A stretch of 64,000 bases of DNA from JBHFEI01 sp041928815 (lineage in GTDB: Bacteria; Pseudomonadota; Alphaproteobacteria; Rhizobiales; Rhizobiaceae). Positions 43,698 to 52,397 of this stretch are shown here, in pieces (position 1 is the stretch's first letter; the number at the start of each line of letters is the position of its first letter). A program made the translations under genes and the position numbers. The notes beneath the pieces are model-generated. The model was not told where the DNA came from. It did no database searches and saw only the letters and a program-made list of their open reading frames with translations. The DNA lies in NCBI RefSeq assembly GCF_041928815.1, contig NZ_JBHFEI010000001.1, forward strand, positions 310,001 through 374,000, in the 5' to 3' direction.

Positions 43698-44234
43698 ATG
43701 AACTGGACGGACGAGCGGGTCGAGAAGCTGAAGAAGCTGTGGTCGGAGGGGCTCAGCGCCAGCCAGATCGCCGCCCAGCTCGGCGGCGTCAGCCGCAACG
43801 CGGTGATCGGCAAGGTGCACCGGCTGAGCCTGCCGGGACGCGCCAAGGCCGGCGGCCCCGCCGCCGCGACACGCAACACCAAGCGCACCACCTCCGCCCC
43901 GAAAGCGCCGAACTATGCTGCGACCCGGGTGACGACGCGCACCGTGGTCCACCAGGCCGGCGCGACCATGCTGAAGGAAGAGGTCGAAGTCGCCGAGGAG
44001 GTCGTCGAGACGGTGGTGGAAGTGGCGCCGGTCCGCAGCAACGTCGTGGTTCCGATGACCCGCAGCATCGGCCTCACCCAGCTGACCGAGCGCACCTGCA
44101 AATGGCCGATCGGCGATCCGCTGAACGAGGAATTCCACTTCTGCGGCAACGACTCGCCCGACAGCTCGCCCTATTGCAGCTTCCATGCCCGCATCGCCTA
44201 TCAGCCCTCCGCCGAGCGCCGCCGCGCCCGCTGA
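43698..44234 (+). CDS. gcrA: GcrA cell-cycle transcriptional regulator
   Basis: A 178-residue alphaproteobacterial cell-cycle regulator that binds sigma-70 RNA polymerase and favours CcrM-methylated GANTC promoters. The N-terminal signature MNWTDERVEKLKKLWSEGLS followed by QIAAQLGGVSRNAVIGKVHRL is unmistakable. The middle is Lys/Thr/Val-rich and disordered. The C-terminal domain binds zinc or is Cys-rich: CKWPIGDP, FHFCGND and SPYCSFH. The ATG at 43698 matches the family start, one or two codons inside an alternative (43692). A strong terminator follows. Its own promoter region carries GANTC and CtrA sites. Confidence 0.97.
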   Translation: MNWTDERVEKLKKLWSEGLSASQIAAQLGGVSRNAVIGKVHRLSLPGRAKAGGPAAATRNTKRTTSAPKAPNYAATRVTTRTVVHQAGATMLKEEVEVAEEVVETVVEVAPVRSNVVVPMTRSIGLTQLTERTCKWPIGDPLNEEFHFCGNDSPDSSPYCSFHARIAYQPSAERRRAR

Positions 44235-44274
44235 CGGGGCAGGCCGGGACGGACCGGTGCCGATCTCAAAGACG

Positions 44275-44316
44275 AAAGCGACCGTGACCCTTTCCGGATC
44301 ACGGTCGCTTTGTTTT
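44275..44316. terminator. Bidirectional terminator between gcrA and phoB
   Basis: A perfect 13-bp stem (AAAGCGACCGTGA / TCACGGTCGCTTT) with an 11-base loop and TTTGTTTT on the plus side; the minus side also has A/T residues. It lies between the convergent stops of gcrA and phoB. Confidence 0.93.
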
Positions 44317-44339
44317 ACCGTTGCGGAATACGGCGCCCG

Positions 44340-45023
44340 TCAGCTCTCGAGGGAATAGCCGGCGCCGCGGACCGTGCGGATCACGTCCTGCATGTTGGAG
44401 AAATTCAGCGCCTTGCGCAGCCGGCCGACATGGACGTCGACGGTGCGCTCGTCGACATAGATGTCATGCCCCCAGACGCCGTCGAGGAGCTGCGAGCGCG
44501 AGAAGACCCGGCCCGGCGAGGTCATCAGGAATTCGAGCAGGCGGAATTCGGTCGGCCCCAGCCGCACCTCGCGCGACTTGCGATGGACGCGGTGCGTCTC
44601 GCGGTCGAGCTCGATGTCGCCGCATTTCAGCAGGGTCGACAGGACCTCCGGCTTGGCGCGGCGCAGCATCGCCTTGATCCGCGCCATCAGCTCTGGCGTC
44701 GAGAAGGGCTTGACGACATAGTCGTCGGCGCCGGTCGCAAGGCCGCGCACCCGCTCGCTCTCCTCGCCGCGCGCCGTCAGCATGATGATCGGCAGGCGCT
44801 CCGTTTCCGGCCGCTGGCGCAATCTCCGGCAGAGCTCGATGCCGGACACGCCGGGCAGCATCCAGTCGAGGACCAGGAGGTCCGGCACGCGCTCCTGCAG
44901 CCGGATCTCCGCCTCGTCGCCGCGATGGATCGTGTCGACCTCGAAGCCCTCGGCCTCGAGATTGTAGCGCAGGAGCACGCTCAGCGCCTCCTCGTCCTCG
45001 ACAACGGCAATTCTCGGATTCAT
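44340..45023 (-). CDS. phoB: Phosphate regulon response regulator PhoB
   Basis: A 227-residue OmpR/PhoB-type response regulator. The receiver has acidic ED (9-10), phospho-acceptor D53 in LLVLDWMLPG and lysine in YVVKPFSTPE. The winged-helix DNA-binding domain begins near residue 130 (VRLGPTEFRLLEFLMTSPG, then RSQLLDGVWGHDIYVDERTV). Phosphorylated PhoB binds PHO boxes under phosphate limitation. It is the last gene of the phoR-pstSCAB-phoUB cluster, 151 bases after phoU. Confidence 0.97.
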   Translation of the reverse strand: MNPRIAVVEDEEALSVLLRYNLEAEGFEVDTIHRGDEAEIRLQERVPDLLVLDWMLPGVSGIELCRRLRQRPETERLPIIMLTARGEESERVRGLATGADDYVVKPFSTPELMARIKAMLRRAKPEVLSTLLKCGDIELDRETHRVHRKSREVRLGPTEFRLLEFLMTSPGRVFSRSQLLDGVWGHDIYVDERTVDVHVGRLRKALNFSNMQDVIRTVRGAGYSLES

Positions 45024-45174
45024 GGGGTCTGTTGCTCCCTGGCATGAGGCCCGCGGTCGGCGGGTCGCGGGACGGAAAACGTCCTCCCGCCGCAGCCGAC
45101 GGAGACCGGCGGGCGAGCCCGCCGGGAAACCGTCCGGTCCGTTCTCCCGCGCGATGCGCGCGCGGCCGCGTTCC

Positions 45175-45885
45175 TCAGCCGGCGATGGCGCCGAGCGAGG
45201 CGGTGGTGTCGTCCTTCGGGCGCTCGCCCTCCGGCTGGGCGCCGGTCGCCATGTAATAGATCGTCTCGGCGATGTTGGTCGCGTGGTCGCCGATGCGCTC
45301 GATGTTCTTGGCGCAGAACAGGAGATGGGTGCAGGGCGTGATGTTGCGCGGGTCTTCCATCATGTAGGTGAGCAGCTCGCGGAACAGCGACGTATAGATC
45401 GCGTCGATCTCGTCGTCGCGCTCGCGGATGCTCTTCGCCTTCTCGGGAAGCCGCGAGGCGTAGACGTCGAGCACCTCCTTCAGCTGGGTCAGCGCCAGTT
45501 CGGCGAGATGCTCGAGGCCGCGGGCGAGCTGGCGCGGCACGCCGGAACCGGCGACCGAGGTCACGCGCTTGGCCGTGTTCTTGGCGAGGTCGCCGACGCG
45601 CTCGAGATCGGCGGCGATGCGGATCGACCCCATGATCTCGCGCAGGTCGCTCGCCATCGGCTGGCGCTTGGCGATGGTGACGATCGCCTTCTCGTTGATC
45701 TGGCGCTCGGCGTCGTCGAGGATGACGTCGTCGGAGATCACCTTCTGGGCGAGGCCGGTGTCCGAATGCACGAGCGCGCGGACGGATTCGGCCACCATCT
45801 GCTCGGAAATCCCGCCCATCTCGGAAATGCGGCGGGAGAGATACTTCAGTTCGTCGTCATAGGCGGAGACGATATGCGATGCCAT
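45175..45885 (-). CDS. phoU: Phosphate signalling protein PhoU
   Basis: A 236-residue cytosolic protein made of two repeated three-helix bundles, each with the PhoU metal-binding pattern (ERVGDLAKNTAKR in the first half and ERIGDHATNIAE in the second). PhoU links the Pst transporter to PhoR and silences the regulon when phosphate is sufficient. The start reads MASHIVSAYDDELKYLSRRI. It is 28 bases downstream of pstB and 151 bases upstream of phoB. A GC-rich 8-bp hairpin (45106-45125) lies in the phoU-phoB spacer without a T-run. Confidence 0.97.
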   Translation of the reverse strand: MASHIVSAYDDELKYLSRRISEMGGISEQMVAESVRALVHSDTGLAQKVISDDVILDDAERQINEKAIVTIAKRQPMASDLREIMGSIRIAADLERVGDLAKNTAKRVTSVAGSGVPRQLARGLEHLAELALTQLKEVLDVYASRLPEKAKSIRERDDEIDAIYTSLFRELLTYMMEDPRNITPCTHLLFCAKNIERIGDHATNIAETIYYMATGAQPEGERPKDDTTASLGAIAG

Positions 45886-45913
45886 GGTCGTGTTCCTTGA
45901 ACGGGGGCGCGGA

Positions 45914-46729
45914 TCAGCCGAACCGGCCCATGATGTAATCCTGGGTGCGCTGGTCGTCAGGATTGGTGAACATCTTGTCGGTGTCGTTCTCCTCGACGAG
46001 ATTGCCGAGGTGGAACATGGCGGTGCGCTGCGAGACGCGGGCGGCCTGCTGCATCGAATGGGTGACGATGACGATCGTGTAGTTGGCGCGCAGCTCGTGG
46101 ATCAGTTCCTCGACCTTGGCGGTGGCGATCGGGTCGAGGGCCGAGCAAGGCTCGTCCATCAGGATGACCTCGGGGCTGACGGCCACGGCACGCGCGATGC
46201 AGAGGCGCTGCTGCTGGCCGCCGGAAAGCCCGGTGCCCGGCTCGTGCAGCCGGTCCTTCACCTCGTTCCAGAGGCCGGCCTTCTGCAAGCTGGTCTCGAC
46301 GATCTGGTCGAACTCGCTGCGGCCGCGCGCAAGCCCGTGGATCTTCGGCCCGTAGGCGACGTTCTCGTAGATCGACTTCGGGAAGGGGTTCGGCTTCTGG
46401 AACACCATGCCGACGCGGGCGCGCAGCTCGACGACGTCGATCGCCGGGTCGTAGATGTCGTCCTGCTCGAGCGTGATCCTGCCGGTGACCCGGCAGTTCT
46501 CGATCGTGTCGTTCATGCGGTTCAGCGTCCTGAGGAAGGTGGACTTGCCGCAGCCGGACGGGCCGATCAACGCCGTCACGGTGTTTTCGCGGATGTTCAG
46601 GTTGACGTCGAACAAGGCGCGCTTCTCGCCGTAATAGACGGAGACGTCCTTGCCGATCATCTTGTAGGGAACGCTGTTCATCTTCTCACCCACGGCTTTC
46701 TCGATCGCTGCTTCCGTCATCATGTTCAT
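45914..46729 (-). CDS. pstB: Phosphate ABC transporter ATP-binding protein PstB
   Basis: A 271-residue ATPase of the Pst phosphate importer. Walker A is GPSGCGKSTFLR, the PstB-specific region MNDTIENCRVTGRITLEQ follows, the ABC signature is LSGGQQQRLCIARA, Walker B is VILMDEPCSALDP and the switch His is in VIVTHSMQQA. Start choice: ATG at 46729 has AAGGA 8 bases upstream; ATG at 46759 would overlap pstA. It is 13 bases downstream of pstA. Confidence 0.97.
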   Translation of the reverse strand: MNMMTEAAIEKAVGEKMNSVPYKMIGKDVSVYYGEKRALFDVNLNIRENTVTALIGPSGCGKSTFLRTLNRMNDTIENCRVTGRITLEQDDIYDPAIDVVELRARVGMVFQKPNPFPKSIYENVAYGPKIHGLARGRSEFDQIVETSLQKAGLWNEVKDRLHEPGTGLSGGQQQRLCIARAVAVSPEVILMDEPCSALDPIATAKVEELIHELRANYTIVIVTHSMQQAARVSQRTAMFHLGNLVEENDTDKMFTNPDDQRTQDYIMGRFG

Positions 46730-46742
46730 GATCAGTATCCTT

Positions 46743-48062
46743 CTACCAGCGACGTTCAAATCGGCGGCGCAAAAGAATGGCGCCGAGGTTCATGACAATG
46801 AGGAAGATCAGGAGAATGATGATCGCCCCCGAGGTGCGTTCGACGAAGGCGCGTTCCGCCTCGTTGGCCCACATGTAGATCTGCACCGGCATCGCGGTGG
46901 CCGGATCCAGCGGCGAGGCCGGAAAATCGGCGACGAAGGCGACCATGCCGATCAGCAGCAGCGGCGCGGTCTCGCCGAGCGCATGGGCGAGGCCGATGAT
47001 CGTGCCGGTCAGGATGCCGGGCATGGCGAGCGGCAGGACGTGGTGGAACACGGTCTGCATCTTCGAGGCGCCGAGCCCGAGGGCGGCGGCGCGGATCGAC
47101 GGCGGCACGGCCTTCAGCGCCGCGCGGGTGGCGATGATGATCGTCGGCAGCGTCATCAGCGTCAGCACCAGGCCGCCGACGATCGCGGCGGAACGCGGCA
47201 GGCCGGCGAAGTTGATGAAGACCGCGAGGCCGAGCAGACCGTAGACGATCGAGGGCACCGCCGCCAGATTGTTGATGTTGACCTCGATCAGGTCGGTGAA
47301 GCGGTTCTTCGGCGCGAATTCCTCGAGATAGATCGAGGCGGCGACGCCGATCGGCAGCGACAGCACCAGCACGATGAGCATCATGTAGAGCGAGCCGAGA
47401 AAGGCGACGCCGACGCCGGCGGCTTCCGGACGGCTGGAGGCGCCGTTGGTGAAGATACCGGTGTTGAAATGCTTGGCGAGCGCGCCCGCTTCCGCGAGCT
47501 GGTTCATCCAGCCCACCTGCCTGTCGGAGACCTTTCGGCTCGTCTCGGCGACCGAGAGGTCGATCTGGCCCTTGAAGGCCGAGTCGAGGTCGCCATGGGC
47601 GAGCATGGTCACCGGGACCGTTCTGCCGATCAGCGACGGGTCGGCGACGACCATCTTGCGCAACTGCACGCGGACGCTGTCGGAGATCATGCCGTTGACG
47701 GCGCGAAGGCCTGCGCGGTCGCTCATCTCGACGCCGAGCACCTTGGCGAGCGCGTTGCGGGCGACGACCGGGTAGTTGGCGCTGACGAGCTTGGCCGGGT
47801 TGGTCGCCCGCTCGTTGTCCTTGTCGATGATCTGCTCGGAAAACTCGACCGGGATGGTGATCATCGTCTGCTGGAACGCGGTGTAGCCCTTGGAGACGAC
47901 CGAGAACAGCAGCAGGAAAAGGAACAGGAGGCCGAAGCAGATCGCCGCCAGTCCATAGAGGCGGAAGCGGCGCTCCGCGGCGTAGCGGCGGGAGATCCCG
48001 ATGTCGCGACGCGTCTGCTTGACGCCGGCATGGGCGGCGTTGGCCGAGATGACCTGGCTCAT
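46743..48062 (-). CDS. pstA: Phosphate ABC transporter permease PstA
   Basis: A 439-residue permease, longer than enterobacterial PstA (~296) because of an N-terminal extension (about residues 45-195, periplasmic, from YTAFQQTMITIPVEFSEQII) between the first helix and the core. This extended DUF3333-type form is usual in alphaproteobacteria. The EAA-like loop is ALKAVPPSIRAAALGLGASK, with core helices such as LGSLYMMLIVLVLSLPIGVA. The start ATG overlaps the pstC stop by four bases (ATGA), showing translational coupling. Confidence 0.95.
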   Translation of the reverse strand: MSQVISANAAHAGVKQTRRDIGISRRYAAERRFRLYGLAAICFGLLFLFLLLFSVVSKGYTAFQQTMITIPVEFSEQIIDKDNERATNPAKLVSANYPVVARNALAKVLGVEMSDRAGLRAVNGMISDSVRVQLRKMVVADPSLIGRTVPVTMLAHGDLDSAFKGQIDLSVAETSRKVSDRQVGWMNQLAEAGALAKHFNTGIFTNGASSRPEAAGVGVAFLGSLYMMLIVLVLSLPIGVAASIYLEEFAPKNRFTDLIEVNINNLAAVPSIVYGLLGLAVFINFAGLPRSAAIVGGLVLTLMTLPTIIIATRAALKAVPPSIRAAALGLGASKMQTVFHHVLPLAMPGILTGTIIGLAHALGETAPLLLIGMVAFVADFPASPLDPATAMPVQIYMWANEAERAFVERTSGAIIILLIFLIVMNLGAILLRRRFERRW

Positions 48063-49543
48063 TCGTACTGCTCCCGGTACTTGCGGACGATGTAGAGGGC
48101 GTAGATGTTCAGGCAGAGCGTGATCACGAAGAGCGTGATGCCGAGCGCGAAGGCGACCAGGGTCTGCGGCGAGGTGAATTCGAGGTCGCCGGTCAGCTGG
48201 TTGACGATCTTGACCGTCACCGTGGTCATCGGGTCGAAGGGGTTGAGCTGCATGCGGGCGGCGACGCCGGCGGCGAGCACCACGATCATCGTCTCGCCGA
48301 TGGCGCGCGAGGCGGTCATCAGCACGGCGCCGACGATGCCCGGCAGCGCCGCCGGCAGGATCACACGCTTGATCGTCTCCGAGCGGGTGGCACCGAGGCC
48401 GAGCGAACCGTCGCGCAGCGACCGGGGCACGGCGGTGATGATGTCGTCGGAGAGCGAGGAGACGTAGGGGATCAGCATGATGCCCATGACGAAACCGGCG
48501 GTCAGCACGCTCTGCGCCTGGATGAAGCTGGTGAAATTTCCGGTGGCGATGCCGGCGATCTGGGCCGAGATGTCGCGCAGGAACGGGCCGACCGAGACGA
48601 GGGCGAAGAAGCCGTAGACGATGGTCGGGATGCCGGCCAGCACTTCGAGGAGGGGTTTGGCGGCGGCGCGGAACTTCGGCGAGGCGTATTCCGCCATGTA
48701 GATCGCGGCGAAGAGGCCGATCGGCACGGCAAAGAGCATGGCGACGAGGCCGATATAGAGCGTGCCGAGCAGAAGCGGGATCAGGCCGAACTGGCCGGAG
48801 GTGCCGGCGGCACCGGCGGCGGCGAAGCGCGGATCCCAGACCGTGCCGAAGAAGAACTCCCAGGGCGAGACCATGGTGAAGAAGTGGATCGCCTCGGTCA
48901 GCATCGAGGCGACGATGCCGACGGTCGTCAGGATGGCGATCGAGGAGGCGGCGATCAGCGCGCCGAGGATGACGCGCTCGACGCCGTTGCGGGCCCGAAA
49001 GCGCGGGGCGATCGACCGGAAGGCGAGCGCCGCGCCGAGGGCGGAGGCGAGAAGGGCCGCGACGGTGAGGGCGATGCGGCTCGTGGCCGACATCGCGTTC
49101 AGGTCCTTCGCCGCCTCGATCATGTAGGGCTGCGGCTGGTCGGCGAGCGGCACGCCGCGCGAGGCGAGCAGCGCGCGCACGTCGCCCGAACCGCTCTCGG
49201 CCTCGGCCAGTTCCTGCGGCGTCAGCAGCACGAGGCCGCGCGCGATCGAGCCGACCATGTTGTAGGCGAGGTTCTGCGTCGCCTGCGGCTGGGCCTTGAC
49301 GTCCTCGGGAAACGAGGCGCGCACGGAGGAATTGATATAGGCCGGCGCGGCGATCACCCAGACGAAGATCAGCGCCAAAGCGGGCAGGATGGTCCAGACC
49401 GCGACATGCGCCCCGTAATAGCCCGGCCGGGAATGAAGGTTCGACGACTTGCCGTTGGCAAGCGCGAAGGCACGCCTGGCGCCGAACGTGTAGCCGAAGA
49501 GGCCGATCACGACGATGACCAGGACAAGGATTGAAACATTCAT
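48059..49543 (-). CDS. pstC: Phosphate ABC transporter permease PstC
   Basis: A 494-residue permease, also longer than the enterobacterial form, with an extra N-terminal helix pair and periplasmic segment (about residues 60-130) before the core. The conserved core includes GLIPLLLGTLYIGLVAMLFA, the STSGQFGL-like stretch before it, LLEVLAGIPTIVYGFFALV and the EAA-like DGSLGLGATRSETIKR. The ATG at 49543 has GGGGGA upstream; a more distant start is unlikely. It overlaps pstA by four bases. A perfect 12-bp hairpin lies upstream of it, just after pstS. Confidence 0.95.
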   Translation of the reverse strand: MNVSILVLVIVVIGLFGYTFGARRAFALANGKSSNLHSRPGYYGAHVAVWTILPALALIFVWVIAAPAYINSSVRASFPEDVKAQPQATQNLAYNMVGSIARGLVLLTPQELAEAESGSGDVRALLASRGVPLADQPQPYMIEAAKDLNAMSATSRIALTVAALLASALGAALAFRSIAPRFRARNGVERVILGALIAASSIAILTTVGIVASMLTEAIHFFTMVSPWEFFFGTVWDPRFAAAGAAGTSGQFGLIPLLLGTLYIGLVAMLFAVPIGLFAAIYMAEYASPKFRAAAKPLLEVLAGIPTIVYGFFALVSVGPFLRDISAQIAGIATGNFTSFIQAQSVLTAGFVMGIMLIPYVSSLSDDIITAVPRSLRDGSLGLGATRSETIKRVILPAALPGIVGAVLMTASRAIGETMIVVLAAGVAARMQLNPFDPMTTVTVKIVNQLTGDLEFTSPQTLVAFALGITLFVITLCLNIYALYIVRKYREQYE

Positions 49544-49705
49544 AGAGGTGTCCCCCGGCGCGACGACCGTCCTGCCCGTCACGGGCCCTGAACGACGATC
49601 CGGCGCCTTGCCGCCCAGACTCCGGCATCGGAGCCGTTGATTCCGTCCTCACGCCGCCGGGCCCGGCCTCCGGCGCCCGCGCGCGTCAGGCCGCCCGCGG
49701 CGGAC

Positions 49706-49737
49706 GGACGGCGGCGCGTCCCGATGCGCCGCCGTCC
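49706..49737 (-). other. pstS-pstC intercistronic hairpin
   Basis: A perfect 12-bp stem (GGACGGCGGCGC / GCGCCGCCGTCC, 8-base loop) begins 9 bases after the pstS stop, with no T-run. Hairpins here often protect the binding-protein mRNA from 3' decay, so that the binding protein outnumbers the permease. That role is inferred. The rest of the 203-base spacer shows no gene. Confidence 0.75.
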
Positions 49738-49746
49738 GGTTGCCGG

Positions 49747-50781
49747 TTACATGATCTTGCCGTCTTCGAAGCTCTTGCGGATCTCTTCGCGCTCGGCGTC
49801 CGGAGCGGCGACGAGGCCGTATTCGGCGAGCGGGCTGTCGGGGCCGATCATGTCGTCGCTCGTGAAGAACTCGACATATTCCTTGAGGCCCGGGATGACG
49901 CCGAGATGCGCCTTCTTCACGTAGAAGAACAGCGGGCGCGACACCGGATATTCGCCCGAGGCAATCGTTTCGGTCGAAGGCACGACGCCGTTGACGGTCG
50001 CGACCTTCAGCTTGTCGGCGTTGTTTTCATAGAAGGACAGGCCGAAGACGCCGATGCCGGACTTGTTGGCGGCGATGCGGGCGAGCGTCTCGGTGTAATC
50101 GCCGTCGATGTCGACAGCCATCCCGTCCTTGCGCACGGCGACGCACTTGGCATGCTGTTCCTTCTCGTCGGAGACGGCGGCCTTGATCGCATCGAGGGCG
50201 CCGACGTCCTTGCAGCCCTGGGCGAGGATCTTTTCCTCGAAGACTTCGCGGGTGCCGTGCTTCTCGCCCGGGATGTAGGCGGCGATCTCGGCGTCGGGCA
50301 GCGAGGCGTTGACCTCGGACCACTTCTTGTAGGGGTTGGCGACGAGCTTGCCGTCGACGACGACTTCGGCCGCGAGCGCCGCGTAGAGGTCCTTCGGCTC
50401 GAGCTTCAGGTCGGCATTGCCGCTGTCGGTGGCAAAGACGATGCCGTCATAGCCGATCTTGATTTCCTGGATCTCGGTCACGCCGGCGGCCTTGCAGGCC
50501 TCGACCTCGGAGGCCTTGATCGGGCGCGAGGAGTTGGCGATGTCGATGGTGTTCGGGCCGACGCCCTTGCAGAATTCCTTCAGGCCGCCCGAGGAGCCGC
50601 CCGACTCGACGATCGGCGTCTTGAAGTCCGGATAGGTCTCGGCAAAGGTCTCGGCGACGATCTTGGCATAGGGCAGGACCGTCGAGGAGCCGGCGACCTG
50701 GACCTGGTCGCGGGCGGCGGCAGCGCCGGCAAACGCGACGGAGGCGGCGAGCGCCGCGACGGTGAGGGTCAGAGATTTCAT
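49747..50781 (-). CDS. pstS: Periplasmic phosphate-binding protein PstS
   Basis: A 344-residue binding protein of the Pst importer. A signal peptide (MKSLTLTVAALAASVAFAGA, cleaved near AAAA-RDQ) precedes the PstS fold: VAGSSTVLPYAKIVAETF and the phosphate-contacting GGSSGGLKEFC, plus IANSSRPIK and the GTREVFEEK loop. It resembles the extended alphaproteobacterial PstS subgroup. It is the first gene after phoR and probably has its own promoter with a PHO-like box. Confidence 0.97.
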   Translation of the reverse strand: MKSLTLTVAALAASVAFAGAAAARDQVQVAGSSTVLPYAKIVAETFAETYPDFKTPIVESGGSSGGLKEFCKGVGPNTIDIANSSRPIKASEVEACKAAGVTEIQEIKIGYDGIVFATDSGNADLKLEPKDLYAALAAEVVVDGKLVANPYKKWSEVNASLPDAEIAAYIPGEKHGTREVFEEKILAQGCKDVGALDAIKAAVSDEKEQHAKCVAVRKDGMAVDIDGDYTETLARIAANKSGIGVFGLSFYENNADKLKVATVNGVVPSTETIASGEYPVSRPLFFYVKKAHLGVIPGLKEYVEFFTSDDMIGPDSPLAEYGLVAAPDAEREEIRKSFEDGKIM

Positions 50782-50894
50782 TGCGTGCTCTCCCGTAAGG
50801 GCTTGTGGGGCGCGCCCTGGCGTGGCGCTCGTGTCACCGACGTCATCGGTGGCTCTAGTTAGCCGCCGACGCCCGCATCTTTTATGTCAATTCT

Positions 50895-50912
50895 GCGAAA
50901 CATTTGTGACAC
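50895..50912 (-). promoter_or_regulatory. Candidate PHO box upstream of pstS
   Basis: On the minus strand GTGTCAC-AAAT-GTTTCGC resembles two CTGTCAT direct repeats 11 bases apart: the first half matches 5 of 7 bases, the spacer is the usual A/T run, the second half is poor. A -10-like CATAAA lies 10-11 bases downstream, the spacing expected at PhoB-activated promoters. It starts 114 bases upstream of the pstS ATG. Confidence 0.45.
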
Positions 50913-50973
50913 GTCACATCATTGAAATACATCGATAATTTAAAATACAGATCGAAGAGGACAGGGTTTTGTG

Positions 50974-52248
50974 TCAGAATCTGACGACGAAGGTCGTGCC
51001 GTTCCCGACCTCGGAACGGATGATCAGCCGGGCCCGGTGGCGCGTCAGGATATGCTTGACGATGGCAAGCCCGAGACCCGTGCCCTTTTTCGAGCGGCTC
51101 GCCTCGACATTGACCCGGTAGAACCGCTCGGTGATGCGCGGAACATGCTCGGCCGGAATGCCCGGCCCATGGTCGCGCACGGAGACGTCGACCGGCCGCC
51201 CCTGGCCGCCGCCGATCGCGACCTCGACCCGCTTGCCCTCCTGCCCGTACTTGCAGGCGTTCTCGATCAGGTTTTCGAACACCTCGATCAGTTCATCCCT
51301 GTCGCCCTGGACGAGGGCGGGCTCACGCGGTGGATCGAACAGGATCTCCACGTCGAGTTCCTCGGCGAGCGGCGTGATCGTGTCGATGACCCGGCCGATC
51401 AGCGGGCCGAGGTCGACGCGCTCGTCCGGCGCGATGTGCGACTTCAGCTCCAGCCGCGACAGGGAGAGAAGATCGTCGACGAGCCGGCTCATCCGGTTGA
51501 CCTGCTCGTGCATGATCCCGAGGAAGCGCTCCTGCGCGGCCGTATCCCTGCGCGCCGGCCCCTGCAGCGTCTCGATGAAGCCGCGCAGCGAGGCGAGCGG
51601 CGTGCGCAGCTCGTGGCTGGCATTGGCGACGAAATCCGAGCGCATCCGGTCGATGCGGCGCTCATGGGAGATGTCGCGGTAGGAAATCAGGAACAGGTGG
51701 TCCGGCAGCAGGCCGGGCAGGTCCGCCCGCGCCACGCGCACCGTATAGACGGCCTCGGACGGCAGCCGCTCGGAATGCTCGATCTGGTTGGCCCGGCCGG
51801 TCGCGATCGTCTCGCGCACCATGTCGAGGATGCCGGGCGAGCGGATCCGCGCGGCGAGATAGGTCTCGGCCGGAATGGTGCCGAAGGCCTTTTCCGCCGC
51901 TCCGTTCTGGAAGAGGACGGTTTCGTCCGCCGCGACCACGAGGACCGGAACGTCGAGCGCATTCAGCAAGGCGAGCTGCGGCGCGGCGCTCAGCGCCGGC
52001 GGCCCGGCCACCTCCGCGACGGGGCCCCTCTCCCGCCCGCGCGGCGGCGCGCGCAGGAGCAGGACGGCGGCGAGCAGCAGCCAGAAGGGGAAGACGACGA
52101 GCGGGTGCATGCCCGCGGCGGCGAGAAGCAGGGCCATCGCGCCGGAAACGGCAAGCGTGGCGCGCTCGGCCATCACCCTGCGCATGACCTCGCGCTCCCA
52201 GCTCTCCACCTCCCGCGCCTTCCCGTCCCGCCCCTTCCCGTCCAGCAT
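50974..52248 (-). CDS. phoR: Phosphate regulon sensor kinase PhoR
   Basis: A 424-residue membrane histidine kinase. A charged N-terminal cytoplasmic stretch and a hydrophobic double-helix segment (ATLAVSGAMALLLAAAGM, then VVFPFWLLLAAVLLL) precede a PAS domain (about 95-200, NALDVPVLVVAADETVLFQN). The HisKA H212 is in ANASHELRTPLASLRG, and the HATPase shows ENLIENACKYG, DHGPGIP and GTGLGLAIVKHIL. No large periplasmic sensor is present, as in PhoR proteins that listen to PstSCAB/PhoU. A GTG at 52257 is also possible; the ATG at 52248 has a better ribosome-binding site. Confidence 0.94.
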   Translation of the reverse strand: MLDGKGRDGKAREVESWEREVMRRVMAERATLAVSGAMALLLAAAGMHPLVVFPFWLLLAAVLLLRAPPRGRERGPVAEVAGPPALSAAPQLALLNALDVPVLVVAADETVLFQNGAAEKAFGTIPAETYLAARIRSPGILDMVRETIATGRANQIEHSERLPSEAVYTVRVARADLPGLLPDHLFLISYRDISHERRIDRMRSDFVANASHELRTPLASLRGFIETLQGPARRDTAAQERFLGIMHEQVNRMSRLVDDLLSLSRLELKSHIAPDERVDLGPLIGRVIDTITPLAEELDVEILFDPPREPALVQGDRDELIEVFENLIENACKYGQEGKRVEVAIGGGQGRPVDVSVRDHGPGIPAEHVPRITERFYRVNVEASRSKKGTGLGLAIVKHILTRHRARLIIRSEVGNGTTFVVRF

Positions 52249-52397
52249 GCGCCTCACCCCGGACCAGGCGCAGCCGATGGGCCCGGATCATCACCCCGAC
52301 GGATAAACGTCGTTCGTGACATGATTTTCACGCCGCGCTTGAATTCGCAATGGAGTTGTGGCCTCCTCGCCCGACCATGGCATGGAAGGGCAGGACG

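Noticed and set aside
45106..45125. phoU-phoB spacer hairpin as a terminator
   Set aside because: GC-rich stem without T-run inside a conserved operon; phoB would otherwise lack a clear promoter.
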